Source: Methylomonas sp. (GTDB taxonomy: Bacteria > Pseudomonadota > Gammaproteobacteria > Methylococcales > Methylomonadaceae). From it: a stretch of DNA of 53,952 nucleotides. The notes under the pieces were generated by a model. The model saw nothing but the letters and a program-made list of their open reading frames with translations. It ran no database searches and had not been told where the DNA came from. The stretch is taken from NCBI GenBank assembly GCA_002928965.1, contig PERU01000026.1, positions 1-53,952 of the forward strand, given 5' to 3'. Positions 17,809 through 26,395 of the stretch are shown piece by piece. Within the stretch, counting starts at the first letter, position 1. Each line of letters starts with the position of its first letter. The position numbers were made by a program, and so were the translations under genes.

Positions 17809-18555
17809 ATGGATATTTTAAGCATCATCGGAGTTCTTGTCGGGTTTTCCGCCATTATTGGTGGGAATCTGATGGCGGGTGGCGAATTTGATTCGCTGAT
17901 AAATTTTCATGCCTTTGTGATCGTGATCGGCGGCACCTTGGGCGCCACTCTTCTGCAGTTTCCGCCCAAAGTCTTTATGCGCAGCTTGCATATTTTTGTA
18001 TGGATAATTAAGCCAGAACAGCATCAGCTTACCAAGCAGATCGCTAAAATCGTCAACTGGAGCGCAATGGCAAGAAAGGAGGGTTTACTGGGGCTGGAAA
18101 CATTGATCGACAATGAAAAAGATGCTTTCGCCAAGAAAGGCCTGCAATTGCTGGTGGACGGAAACGAACCGGAAGTGATCAGGGACTGCATGGAAGTAGA
18201 GCTAAATACAAAAGAACATCTGGATATTCAGGCTGCCAAAGTATTTGATGCGATGGGCGGATATTCTCCTACCATCGGTATTATCGGCGCAGTGATTGGC
18301 CTGATTCATGTCATGCAAAATTTAGCCAAGCCGGAATTGTTAGGTGCCGGGATTGCTACCGCTTTTGTGGCGACTATCTACGGGGTTGGGCTGGCCAACC
18401 TGTTATTCATCCCGATTGCCAATAAGTTAAGGGCGCATATTTTCAGAGCCTCTCAGGCGCGTGAAATGATCATTGAAGGTATTTCATCGATTGCAGAAGG
18501 CGAAAATCCACGAAATATCGAATTGAAACTGTCCGGCTTTTTGCTGGATAAATAG
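17809..18555 (+). CDS. motA: Flagellar motor stator protein, MotA/PomA family (MotC-like)
   Basis: Ion channel subunit of the stator that drives rotation. The 248 residues from ATG 17809 show four membrane helices: ILSIIGVLVGFSAIIGG, FHAFVIVIGGTLGATLL, GGYSPTIGIIGAVIGLIHVM and ATAFVATIYGVGLANLLFIPIA, with the charged cytoplasmic loop between helices 2 and 3. By position (after cheA, before a MotB homologue and parA) it corresponds to MotC of Pseudomonas. The ion used cannot be decided with certainty from the sequence. An in-frame TTG lies directly before the ATG. Confidence 0.95.
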   Translation: MDILSIIGVLVGFSAIIGGNLMAGGEFDSLINFHAFVIVIGGTLGATLLQFPPKVFMRSLHIFVWIIKPEQHQLTKQIAKIVNWSAMARKEGLLGLETLIDNEKDAFAKKGLQLLVDGNEPEVIRDCMEVELNTKEHLDIQAAKVFDAMGGYSPTIGIIGAVIGLIHVMQNLAKPELLGAGIATAFVATIYGVGLANLLFIPIANKLRAHIFRASQAREMIIEGISSIAEGENPRNIELKLSGFLLDK

Positions 18556-18571
18556 CTGTCTGCATACATTA

Positions 18572-19498
18572 ATGGCCAGACGCAGAAAAAGACCCGTTGA
18601 AGAGCAAGAGCATCAAGACCGATGGATGGTGTCTTTTGCAGACTTTATAACCTTGTTGTTTGCCTTTTTCGTGGTGATGTATTCCATTTCCTCGGTAAAC
18701 AAAGGTAAGTACGAGACTTTTTCAGAATCGCTCGATGAAGCGCTGTTTCATAATCAAAAAGAGGCCAAAGCCGATAGGGCGCTGAAAGCGGTTGAACCGA
18801 TTCAGGTGGGTGAAGTACCTACACGTGTGCAGCCGATCGAATTACCCAATTTAGTAACGGTGACTGAGGAAGAGCATCAACTTAGCGAAGAAATCATGGA
18901 AGAGAAGCGCCGGTTGAACGAGGTATCTGACGAATTTCAGCGTGCGCTGCAGCCTTTTGTAGAAAGCCAATTGGTGGGTATTAAACAGCATGATTTTTGG
19001 GTGGAACTGGAAATGAACAGTGAATTGCTGTTTGCCAGCGGTAAGGCAGAATTATCCAGTAAAGCGATTCCCGTATTGGAAAAAGTGGCTGAAGTGGTAC
19101 GCAATGTATCTAATGTGATCAACATTGAAGGCTATACTGATGACGTACCCATCTCAACCGGTATTTATCCGTCTAACTGGGATTTATCTTCAGCAAGAGC
19201 AACTAGTGTGGTAAAGGAATTAATCAAGAATAATATTCCGCCCACCCGATTATCTGCAGTAGGGTATGGAGAATTTCATCCTATTGCCGATAACACAACT
19301 GAAGAGGGGCGATTTAAGAATCGCCGGGTAGTACTGGTTTTAATGTCTCAAGCATTTGCCCGTTACGGGATGACTGATAATGAGCGTGCCAAAGCGTTAA
19401 AACTGGCACCTCAAACTGGAAATAACGTAATAAAACCGATAGCAGAACCAATCTTGGAACCTATAGAACGGCCCCCCGAAATTCCGGCGCAATTATGA
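18572..19498 (+). CDS. motB: Flagellar motor stator protein, MotB family (MotD-like)
   Basis: Peptidoglycan-anchored stator subunit paired with the MotA-type protein 16 bases upstream. The 308 residues have a basic N-terminus, a membrane helix with the essential Asp (WMVSFADFITLLFAFFVVMYS), a plug/linker region and a C-terminal OmpA-like domain (INIEGYTDDVPIS...NWDLSSARATSVV...RLSAVGYGEFHPI...NRRVVLVL). It ends with a proline-rich tail and overlaps the next gene by four bases. It corresponds to MotD of Pseudomonas. Confidence 0.96.
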   Translation: MARRRKRPVEEQEHQDRWMVSFADFITLLFAFFVVMYSISSVNKGKYETFSESLDEALFHNQKEAKADRALKAVEPIQVGEVPTRVQPIELPNLVTVTEEEHQLSEEIMEEKRRLNEVSDEFQRALQPFVESQLVGIKQHDFWVELEMNSELLFASGKAELSSKAIPVLEKVAEVVRNVSNVINIEGYTDDVPISTGIYPSNWDLSSARATSVVKELIKNNIPPTRLSAVGYGEFHPIADNTTEEGRFKNRRVVLVLMSQAFARYGMTDNERAKALKLAPQTGNNVIKPIAEPILEPIERPPEIPAQL

Positions 19499-20298
19499 AA
19501 ACATGGTCTGTTTCCAATCAAAAAGGTGGAGTAGGTAAAACCACTACCGTGGTTAGCTTGGGTGGTCTATTGACATCTTGGGGATTTAAAGTGTTGCTGG
19601 TCGATTTGGACCCGCATGGGTCATTGACCAGCTATTTCAAAATGAATCCTGACGAAGTTGAATTTGGCGTCTATAACCTGTTTAAAGACACCAGCGATAA
19701 GAAAAAGGATGTTGATCCGGAAATTTATATCGCTAAAACTCAATTTGACGGTTTGTCTGTTCTACCTGCCTCCACTGCTATTGCAACGCTTGACAGGCAG
19801 GTCGCGCAGATGGGCGGCATGGGCTTGGTTATTTCGACTGCGTTGGGTAAAGTAAAAGATCGCTATGATTATGTCATCATCGACAGTCCGCCAATGCTGG
19901 GGGTTTTGATGATCAATGCCTTGGCGGCGTGTGATCATTTGATCATTCCGGTATTGGCAGAATTCCTGGCTTTGAAGGGTTTGGAGAGAATGGTTCATAC
20001 CATTAACATGGTATTTCATTCGAGAAAAACCCCGCCCAAATTTACCATTGTGCCCACCATGTTCGACAAGCGTACCAAAGCTGCCCGAGAAAGCTTGGTG
20101 TCTTTACATCAACAATATCCTGATAATGCCTGGGAGTCGGTGATTCCTATCGATACCAAGGTGCGAGATGCCAGTCAGGAAGGCGTACCTCTGCCTTTGT
20201 TCGATAAAACCGCCAAAGCGGTTGAAGCCTATACCGCTTTATTGGATCTATTATTGCTTGATAAAGCCGGAGACAAACCATTGGCGAACCGGACATGA
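19495..20298 (+). CDS. parC: ParA-like ATPase of the chemotaxis locus (ParC)
   Basis: ParA/Soj-family ATPase. The 267 residues begin with the deviant Walker A motif NQKGGVGKTTT, then LLVDLDPHGSLTSYF and YVIIDSPPMLGVL. In Vibrio and Pseudomonas the orthologue at this locus (ParC) brings chemosensory arrays to the cell pole and helps share them between daughter cells; it should not be taken as a chromosome partition gene, as no parB or parS is nearby. It overlaps motB and the downstream CheW-like gene by four bases each. Confidence 0.92.
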   Translation: MKTWSVSNQKGGVGKTTTVVSLGGLLTSWGFKVLLVDLDPHGSLTSYFKMNPDEVEFGVYNLFKDTSDKKKDVDPEIYIAKTQFDGLSVLPASTAIATLDRQVAQMGGMGLVISTALGKVKDRYDYVIIDSPPMLGVLMINALAACDHLIIPVLAEFLALKGLERMVHTINMVFHSRKTPPKFTIVPTMFDKRTKAARESLVSLHQQYPDNAWESVIPIDTKVRDASQEGVPLPLFDKTAKAVEAYTALLDLLLLDKAGDKPLANRT

Positions 20299-20999
20299 AT
20301 CCAGCAAAAACCCAGCAAAAGATTATTCAACAGGAACTCGCACTTGATGCGTATCTGAGTACCTTATTGGATGAAATTCCCGAAGTAATTCTTCCGGAAG
20401 AAAAACCCAGGATTCAGGTTAAAGTATTCGAAAAGTTTCCTGCACCGGTAGAGCCAAAAGTCATCATTACCCAGCCTATACCTGAGTCGCGTCCAATCGC
20501 CTCGGTTACTGTTGACAGGCCGGTTAAAATGCATCCACTCTCGGTAATGCCGGATTGGTCGCAGCATGAGTTTCAGGCCTTGTTTTTTAAAGTGGAGCAT
20601 TTAATTTTGGCCACACCGCTGACAGAATTGGCCAAGACCATCAAAATTGATCGTAATCCAAGCAAGATTCCCGGTCAGCCCTCGTGGTTCATGGGTTTGC
20701 TGGATGAGCATGACAGTCGAATAGGTGTGCTGGACACTGGCCAATTAATATTTGGCAAGCTTCATGGCAGTCAGCGCGATTTAGAGGCCAATCCCTTTAA
20801 AAGCATATTGATTACCCAAGATAAACGTTGGGGCTTGGCTTGTGACGAGATTCTCTCGATAGGGCGAGTAAAGCCGGAAAAAGTCAGATGGCGTACTAGT
20901 CGCCAAAAAAAACCTTGGCTAATTGGCACGGTAATAGAGGAATTAACGGCTATTATTGATTTACAGGCTTTAGTGCCGCATCGAAAATCATCTACTTAA
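20295..20999 (+). CDS. parP: CheW-domain protein, ParP-like
   Basis: The 234 residues have a proline-rich N-terminal half (PEVILPEEKPRIQVKVFEKFP...) and a C-terminal CheW-like domain (PSWFMGLLDEHDSRIGVLDTGQLIFG...LITQDKRWGLACDEILSIGRV). In Vibrio, ParP carries such a domain (AIF) and links ParC to CheA and receptors. Position directly after parC and before cheW fits ParP. It overlaps parC by four bases and is followed by cheW after 18 bases. The exact name rests on locus order as well as domain form. Confidence 0.85.
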   Translation: MNPAKTQQKIIQQELALDAYLSTLLDEIPEVILPEEKPRIQVKVFEKFPAPVEPKVIITQPIPESRPIASVTVDRPVKMHPLSVMPDWSQHEFQALFFKVEHLILATPLTELAKTIKIDRNPSKIPGQPSWFMGLLDEHDSRIGVLDTGQLIFGKLHGSQRDLEANPFKSILITQDKRWGLACDEILSIGRVKPEKVRWRTSRQKKPWLIGTVIEELTAIIDLQALVPHRKSST

Positions 21000-21017
21000 C
21001 CCATTTGGATATAAAAC

Positions 21018-21491
21018 ATGAGTGAAGATAAAAAACAAAGCGATCCCATCATGCAGTGGGTGACTTTTTGTCTGGGAGATGAAAAGTACGGTATCAATGT
21101 CATGCAGGTACAGGAAGTATTGCGGATTACTGAAATCGCCCCTGTGCCGGGCGCCCCCTCGTATGTATTGGGTATTATTAATTTACGTGGCAATGTGGTC
21201 ACGGTTATTGATACCCGTAATCGATTCGGTTTGCCGTCTAAAGAGCCTGATGATGCTGCTCGCGTGGTGATTATTGAAACTGATAAACACATCATCGGTA
21301 TTCTGGTAGATAGTGTGGCCGAGGTGGTGGAAATGCGTGGTTCTGAAATCGAAACCGCGCCTAATGTCGGCAACGAGGAAAGCTCGAAATATATTCAAGG
21401 CGTTACCAGTCGAGATAACAAGTTGTTGATTTTGGTCGATTTAAACAAATTTCTCAGTGAAGACGAAAAAGCTGAATTGGATATGTTTTAA
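21018..21491 (+). CDS. cheW: Chemotaxis coupling protein CheW
   Basis: Adaptor that couples chemoreceptors to CheA. The 157 residues form one CheW domain: WVTFCLGDEKYGINVMQVQEVLR, PGAPSYVLGIINLRGNVVTVIDTRNRFGLP and GILVDSVAEVVEM, followed by GVTSRDNKLLILVDLNKFLS. It is the last core chemotaxis gene of the block. Confidence 0.97.
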   Translation: MSEDKKQSDPIMQWVTFCLGDEKYGINVMQVQEVLRITEIAPVPGAPSYVLGIINLRGNVVTVIDTRNRFGLPSKEPDDAARVVIIETDKHIIGILVDSVAEVVEMRGSEIETAPNVGNEESSKYIQGVTSRDNKLLILVDLNKFLSEDEKAELDMF

Positions 21492-21514
21492 GGGGACTGA
21501 ATGGGGTGTTGAGC

Positions 21515-21691
21515 ATGTCTGGAATAACGCCGATAGCGCCGAATCCGTCATTGCCAACAGTGCATCGTGTCGAGCGTGAATCTGAAAAAAAACAAGACAA
21601 TCGTAAGCCACAAACCAAAAGAGATTTACCTGCGGAGTTCATACCGTCGCAGGACGATCAATCCCTTCAGCATATCGATGAAATTGTGTAA
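21515..21691 (+). CDS. Small proline-rich/charged protein between cheW and the DUF2802 gene
   Basis: A 58-residue protein (MSGITPIAPNPSLPTVHRV at the start, HIDEIV at the end) with no membrane helix and a Lys/Arg/Glu/Gln-rich middle. GGGGTG at 21503-21508 lies 6 bases before ATG 21515; an in-frame GTG at 21506 with AAGGGG at 21491-21496 is an alternative. The TAA stop codon overlaps the ATG of the DUF2802 gene, which suggests coupling. I do not recognise the family. Tight packing and a credible ribosome binding site argue that it is real. Confidence 0.65.
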   Translation: MSGITPIAPNPSLPTVHRVERESEKKQDNRKPQTKRDLPAEFIPSQDDQSLQHIDEIV

Positions 21692-22122
21692 TGAATGACA
21701 CTTTAATACTCGCCTTGATCGGATTGATAGGTTTTGCTGCTTCGCTATTGACAGTTAGTCAGATTACATTGTGGCGACAACACAAAAGACTCCAGCAAGA
21801 TTACCAGTCATTACGCTCACAGATTCAGCGTAGCAGCGACGATGTTGCAGGGCTTTGTTCTGCGGCTATCGCGGTTGATAAACGCTTATCTGTCAATGAA
21901 AGCCAGCTAAGCCAACTACTGAATGTGGGTTACATGTCCCAGCAATCGCTCTCCCGGCAACAAGAGCAGATTGCGAACGAATCCAATGAGGAAGAGCCAC
22001 AGGGCTATGCGCTTGCGATTGAAAAAATACAGCGCGGTGTGAATATTGATGAGTTGGTTAAAAGTTGTGGATTGACGCGGGATGAGGCTGTCTTACTGAT
22101 GAGATTGCACGGCAAAAAATAA
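21691..22122 (+). CDS. DUF2802 family membrane protein of the motility locus
   Basis: The 143 residues have an N-terminal membrane helix (LILALIGLIGFAASLLTV), a coiled-coil-like middle (WRQHKRLQQDYQSLRSQIQRS...) and the conserved C-terminal DUF2802 part (YALAIEKIQRGVNIDELVKSCGLTRDEAVLLMRLHG), which looks like a small helix-turn-helix. Genes of this family lie after cheW in the flagellar clusters of Pseudomonas and relatives; the function is not established. It is the last gene of the plus-strand motility block. Confidence 0.85.
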   Translation: MNDTLILALIGLIGFAASLLTVSQITLWRQHKRLQQDYQSLRSQIQRSSDDVAGLCSAAIAVDKRLSVNESQLSQLLNVGYMSQQSLSRQQEQIANESNEEEPQGYALAIEKIQRGVNIDELVKSCGLTRDEAVLLMRLHGKK

Positions 22123-22143
22123 AACGCCTACTTTCAAGATTTT

Positions 22144-22959
22144 TCAATATTGATCCAATCCCTGTTTGGCTCGAATCAAAGTCGAGTCGTTAAGTCGTTC
22201 AAGTAAGCGTGAATAATTTTGATCGTGTTTGCTTCTGTCGTTTTGCGGATGCCAAAGATGCAAGACCGGTATGGCAAATCGACCTTCTTTACGTTTGATG
22301 CCTTGATGAATCAGTCGGATTACTAAATCCGAATCTTCATATCCCCAGCCCTCAAACAGCTCATCAAAACCATTGACGGCTATAAAGTCTTTTTTCCAGA
22401 TAGCTAAATTACAGGTCATGGCTTTTTGCCACATTTGCGGTTGGCGAAAGCGCCAGCCCTGTAAAGGAATGTGCAGCAGTGGTAACAGCCGGTTAATTTT
22501 ACGTTGAGCCCATAAGCCCAAAAAGTTCAAGTATGAGTAGGTGTGCAGCGGTATTTGCTGTTCCAGGACTTGCTGGGTATAGCGTTGATTCAATAGCAAA
22601 CGATTACCAGGGACAAAATAACCGGCTTCAGACAACTGGCGGTGACGTTGGATAAAGCTTGGAAAAACGATGCAATCGCCATCCAAAAATAGCAGGTATT
22701 CACCTTTGCTAGCAGCGACAGCTTTGTTACGTATGGTGCCGGCTCTGAATCCGCGATCGTCATGATAAATGTGAGAAATAGCGATTTGACTTTTTAAGCT
22801 GATAGATTTGATTAGCTGATGGGTTGCATTACTCGAGCCATCATCGGCAATGATGATTTCAAAGCTTTGATCCTGTTGGGCTAACAAACTGTTTAAGCAA
22901 GCTGCTAATGCATCAGGCCAGTTGTAAGTAGTAACAACTACCGATATAAGGGTTGTCAT
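22144..22959 (-). CDS. Family 2 glycosyltransferase
   Basis: The 271 residues show the GT-A fold start LISVVVTTYNWPDALAACLNSLL, the nucleotide-sugar motif IIADDGSSNAT, the metal-binding region YLLFLDGDCIVFP, and the acceptor/galactosyltransferase-like region FIAVNGFDELFEGWGYEDSDLVIRLI (a GWGxEDxDL motif). It probably adds a sugar to lipopolysaccharide or another surface glycan. The ATG overlaps the stop codon of the upstream glycosyltransferase by four bases. The donor and acceptor cannot be told from sequence. Confidence 0.88.
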   Translation of the reverse strand: MTTLISVVVTTYNWPDALAACLNSLLAQQDQSFEIIIADDGSSNATHQLIKSISLKSQIAISHIYHDDRGFRAGTIRNKAVAASKGEYLLFLDGDCIVFPSFIQRHRQLSEAGYFVPGNRLLLNQRYTQQVLEQQIPLHTYSYLNFLGLWAQRKINRLLPLLHIPLQGWRFRQPQMWQKAMTCNLAIWKKDFIAVNGFDELFEGWGYEDSDLVIRLIHQGIKRKEGRFAIPVLHLWHPQNDRSKHDQNYSRLLERLNDSTLIRAKQGLDQY

Positions 22960-23705
22960 TTTTGCGATGTCTGTTTGAAAAGGTGGCGCAATTTCAAATA
23001 TTTATAGTAACTGCCCTCGGCGTTGGAAATGGCTAACATTAAGCCTTCAGCGCCATCTAATATGGCTGCTTTTAAAAAATAAGTGCGGATAAACGTCCAG
23101 AGGCCCTTGCCAATGGCCAAGCCAACACTGGCGTTTTTGCCTTGCGACAACAGCTTTTGTGCGCCAAGTGATGAATAGCTGTTGATCTTATGCAAAACCT
23201 CTTCCGGATCGACAAACGCTTCATGCAAAATTGGCGATTTGAGGCGATGGATTTTGTCTTCAACTAAAACGCGTTCGTGCACGACATCGTCAGTAAAATG
23301 ACCTTTATCGCGCCTGAATAAACGCAAAACATAGTCTGGCCTCCAGCCTGCATGTTGTATTTGCTTGCCGCAATAGCTGGATAGTCTAGGAATCTGAAAG
23401 CCGTTTGTATCAGATTGGAGCATAGCCTTTTGAATTTCCTGTTTCAGTGCATCGCTGACTTCTTCATCCGCATCCAGCGACAATACCCAGTCGTATCGTG
23501 CTTTGTCCAAGGCTCTTTGTTTTTGGGGGCCAAAGCCCGGCCAGTCTGTGACAAATACACACTGGGTAAACTGCTTACAAATCTCAACGGTATCTTCAGT
23601 GCTGCCGGAATCCAGAACGATAATTTCATTTGCCCATGCCACCGATGCCAAGCAACGCGCTATATGTTGGGATTCGTTTTTGGTGATGATACTGACGCTA
23701 AGCAT
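22956..23705 (-). CDS. LPS core glycosyltransferase, WaaE/KdtX-like (GT2)
   Basis: The 249 residues match the WaaE/KdtX group of family 2 enzymes that add glucose to the inner lipopolysaccharide core: LSVSIITKNESQHIARCLASV, EIIVLDSGSTEDTVEIC, DWPGFGPQKQRALDKA, WVLSLDADEEVS and LRLFRRDKGHFTDDVVHE. The start codon lies 46 bases inside the end of the upstream ligase gene; the N-terminal beta strand is needed for the fold, so the overlap appears real. The sugar added is inferred from the family only. Confidence 0.87.
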   Translation of the reverse strand: MLSVSIITKNESQHIARCLASVAWANEIIVLDSGSTEDTVEICKQFTQCVFVTDWPGFGPQKQRALDKARYDWVLSLDADEEVSDALKQEIQKAMLQSDTNGFQIPRLSSYCGKQIQHAGWRPDYVLRLFRRDKGHFTDDVVHERVLVEDKIHRLKSPILHEAFVDPEEVLHKINSYSSLGAQKLLSQGKNASVGLAIGKGLWTFIRTYFLKAAILDGAEGLMLAISNAEGSYYKYLKLRHLFKQTSQK

Positions 23706-24886
23706 GTTTGAGACGTTAATAGTGGCGCGGAGTAAAGGGCGATTAGAGTCATAAACCAGTGTCCTTCCGTATGGTCAAAGATTGATGAATTAAATACACA
23801 ACTGATAAGCAAGTTAAGCCAAATGCCTTGAAGAAGCCAGCGTTGTGTTTGAGGCAAACTTGTAGCTCGACGCAATATAGAGGCTAAAAATGCTACAAAC
23901 AACAATAAGCCAGAGATACCCAGTTGAGAGGTCATTAATAAGTACTCGTTATGAGGATTGACTAACGCAGACCGGCCGGGAAATACTTGCTGAACCCTAT
24001 AAGGTAGGCCTCCAACGCCTTCGCCCAACCAAGGGGATTGCCAGATGATCGTTAATGTATCCCGCCACCATCCTAATCGTAAACCCATGGATGTTTCATC
24101 TACATTGGGGTCGTTATGATAAAAATTAATTGATTCGTTAATGCCTTCAAAAAAACGCCCGGCATGTGGCGAGAAAAACAAAAACACAACAAAAGCAGTT
24201 AATGTGGCAATACCTAATATAAGCGCTGTTCTAAAGCTGAAAGCTTGTAAGAAAAATAAAACTGCTAGTAATAAAAATGTTAATTGGCCTGTTCTGCCGT
24301 CAGTTGCTAAAAACAGATTTAAACCAACCAAAATTAATACGATGGTCCAGAGGGCTCTATGTTGCCCATTTTCGTAAAGTCGATGCAGGCAAAAAAAACC
24401 TAAAAACGCCATAAAAATGCTATGAGTTATTCGGCTTTTAAGAAAATGGTCTACAAAGTTATGGGGTAACAAATTAAAGTAATCAACAAAAGAAAAAATT
24501 AACGCCGCTATGAGGGAGGTAAGTAGAAATTTTTCACAATACCTGCGTTGCTTTTCTGAGGTAAGTAAAGCGATTAGTATAAGAGGAAGGAGTAATGTCC
24601 GATATTTAGAAAGCGTGGCGAAGGCTTGGGAAAACGGTGCTGCTGAATAGGTTACGCTCAGAGTTAGCGAGCCTAATAGTAGTAGAGCGTAAAATGTCGC
24701 TGGGATTTGTTTGATGATGTGGTTTGTGTCCTTGATACTACCCGATACTAACCATAGTAAGGCTATCAAAATAGATAATATAAGCGTGATGGAAGTGGAG
24801 AAATGGATAGCAACTATGAAAAAAGGTAATGATTTTTCTCCAATTGACAATGATTGATGTTGTAGAGAACAAGAGTTTTTTGACAT
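23660..24886 (-). CDS. O-antigen ligase-like membrane protein (WaaL family)
   Basis: The 408 residues contain about ten to twelve membrane helices and a large periplasmic loop with the Wzy_C-type signature (MGLRLGWWRDTLTIIWQSPWLGEGVGGLP ... NPHNEYLLMTSQLGISGLLLF), including the conserved H of NPHNEYL. Such enzymes move polysaccharide from undecaprenyl diphosphate to the lipid A core at the outer face of the inner membrane. Neighbouring core glycosyltransferases support a ligase role, although WaaL and the polymerase Wzy are hard to tell apart from sequence. The first gene of a three-gene overlapping unit. Confidence 0.85.
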   Translation of the reverse strand: MSKNSCSLQHQSLSIGEKSLPFFIVAIHFSTSITLILSILIALLWLVSGSIKDTNHIIKQIPATFYALLLLGSLTLSVTYSAAPFSQAFATLSKYRTLLLPLILIALLTSEKQRRYCEKFLLTSLIAALIFSFVDYFNLLPHNFVDHFLKSRITHSIFMAFLGFFCLHRLYENGQHRALWTIVLILVGLNLFLATDGRTGQLTFLLLAVLFFLQAFSFRTALILGIATLTAFVVFLFFSPHAGRFFEGINESINFYHNDPNVDETSMGLRLGWWRDTLTIIWQSPWLGEGVGGLPYRVQQVFPGRSALVNPHNEYLLMTSQLGISGLLLFVAFLASILRRATSLPQTQRWLLQGIWLNLLISCVFNSSIFDHTEGHWFMTLIALYSAPLLTSQTCLASVSSPKTNPNI

Positions 24887-25200
24887 GCTTATCTTAAAGA
24901 GTTTGTTTTAATGCGAGCTTGGCTTATGGCGTTATCGGGTCAGGTCTTTTAACGCAATGATTTTAATCTTAATAAACTAATCCGGCATAAATAAGTAATG
25001 TTTTTTATATAATGTGTTCAAAAGATAGCTGGTAAATTGCTAATATTTTATTAGATCGAATTCTTAGGGTTTTTCGAAAATAGCGCTGTTAGGGTGGAAT
25101 TCTAACCATGATTTTATGCGCAAGAAGTTTTCGATATTCTTGACTGTCCTAATTCTTACTGCTTTCTATATGTAAAATATTCATTGATTTTGGCTTTGTT
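24887..25200. other. AT-rich 314-base gap upstream of the ligase gene
   Basis: The gap lies between the 5' end of the ligase gene and the 3' end of the heptosyltransferase gene, both on the minus strand. It is AT-rich and contains no reading frame with a ribosome binding site that I could support. It probably holds the promoter for the three-gene glycosyltransferase unit; no clear terminator hairpin was found. Confidence 0.5.
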
Positions 25201-26328
25201 CTAAAGTGTCAAATGACTATGTGTGATTTTAGGTAAGGTTTTGCAAATTATATCGATGATATGGGGTGCCGTTAATTGGTCCAGGCATTTACTATAACTG
25301 TTTCGATGTTTTTCGCAGCCCTCAAATTGACACGGAAGGCAGCTTTGCTTGGTTTGCCCTTGAATCAAAATGACATTATCAACATGCTGTGTACCTAGCG
25401 ATGAAAAGGGAACCCTATCTTCGGCAAAATTAAGCGGCCAAGGTGCCCATTTTCTTGGGTCTGTCGGTCCGAACACTGCGAAAGTTGTAGTACCTGTAGC
25501 GGCTGACAAATGTGTAATACCCGTGTCTGGGCCAATAAATAACTCGGCATGGCGGATTAACGCTGACAGTTGAGCTAGCGACAGTTGGCCGGCTAAATTC
25601 AAAGCAGGCAAAGATAGGCAATTTTGCAAATGCTCAAGCCGTTTTAATTCCTCTGCTTGCTGGCTGCCGCTTAACACTATGCTTAGCCCTTGTTGTTGCA
25701 AAAACTCGATTACTGCTTTCCAGCCAGTAACATGCCATTCTTTATAGCGCCATTGCGGCATAATATGCACGATAGCATAAGGCCGCGATAATCCTTCGGG
25801 TAGCTGGAATTGATTGGATGGTTCTGGTGGGGTTAGTTTGTAGCAAGGTTTGATTGACAGCCGTTGGCAAAAACGTAAGTTTTCCAGTACGGCGTGGCTG
25901 CAGTCATTTTTAAAAACAAGCCAGTCGCTTAAAAGCAGTTTTTTCCACCAGGCTTTACCGGATTCTTCGGGTACAAATCCCAGGCTGATTTTTCCGGCCA
26001 CGGCAGCGAAAAGCGTTGGTCTGTCTCCTGTCTGCGTGGAGATCGCCAGGTCATAACGGTTGAATAATCGAGCAAGCAATTTTAAAAAATCAAAAGTTTT
26101 TTTTGTGCCGGTAAGGGTGATTAATTGGTTGATATCTGGATTGTTTTCTAACATTCCTGCATTGGCTTTATACGTTAGGACATCAATATTGGCTCCCGGA
26201 TAAGCTTGTTTCAGAGAACTTATAAGCGGAGTAGCCAATAAGGTGTCTCCCAAATAGCGTAGGGTTATCACCAGAATGCGGTTAGGTTGTATATTGGATA
26301 ATTGAGAGACGGACATCAAATTCAGCAT
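25201..26328 (-). CDS. Family 9 glycosyltransferase, LPS heptosyltransferase (WaaQ/RfaQ-like)
   Basis: The 375 residues follow the GT-B heptosyltransferase plan: RILVITLRYLGDTLLATPLISSLKQAYP at the N-terminus (with the conserved Asp), YAIVHIMPQWRYKEW at the start of the second domain, and FIGPDTGITHLSAATGTTTFAVFGPTDPRKW for ADP-heptose binding. It probably adds a heptose to the inner core; the YKEW form is most like heptosyltransferase III (WaaQ), but I would not fix the number. Two ATG codons (26328 and 26316) are possible and neither has a clear ribosome binding site. msbA is divergent with a short shared promoter region. Confidence 0.9.
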   Translation of the reverse strand: MLNLMSVSQLSNIQPNRILVITLRYLGDTLLATPLISSLKQAYPGANIDVLTYKANAGMLENNPDINQLITLTGTKKTFDFLKLLARLFNRYDLAISTQTGDRPTLFAAVAGKISLGFVPEESGKAWWKKLLLSDWLVFKNDCSHAVLENLRFCQRLSIKPCYKLTPPEPSNQFQLPEGLSRPYAIVHIMPQWRYKEWHVTGWKAVIEFLQQQGLSIVLSGSQQAEELKRLEHLQNCLSLPALNLAGQLSLAQLSALIRHAELFIGPDTGITHLSAATGTTTFAVFGPTDPRKWAPWPLNFAEDRVPFSSLGTQHVDNVILIQGQTKQSCLPCQFEGCEKHRNSYSKCLDQLTAPHIIDIICKTLPKITHSHLTL

Positions 26329-26395
26329 AATTTGCAGTAAGCATACATTTTAAGGGTAAATAGAATTGAACACGTTACAAAATTCTCGTAAAACC

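Noticed and set aside
17685-17891. 68-codon plus-strand frame between cheA and motA
   Set aside because: Overlaps motA by about 80 bases in another frame, no ribosome binding site, and the sequence has no relation to CheB.
19495-20298. Chromosome partition gene parA near a replication origin
   Set aside because: The ParA homologue sits inside the chemotaxis block next to a CheW-like ParP gene; there is no parB, parS, dnaA or origin feature.
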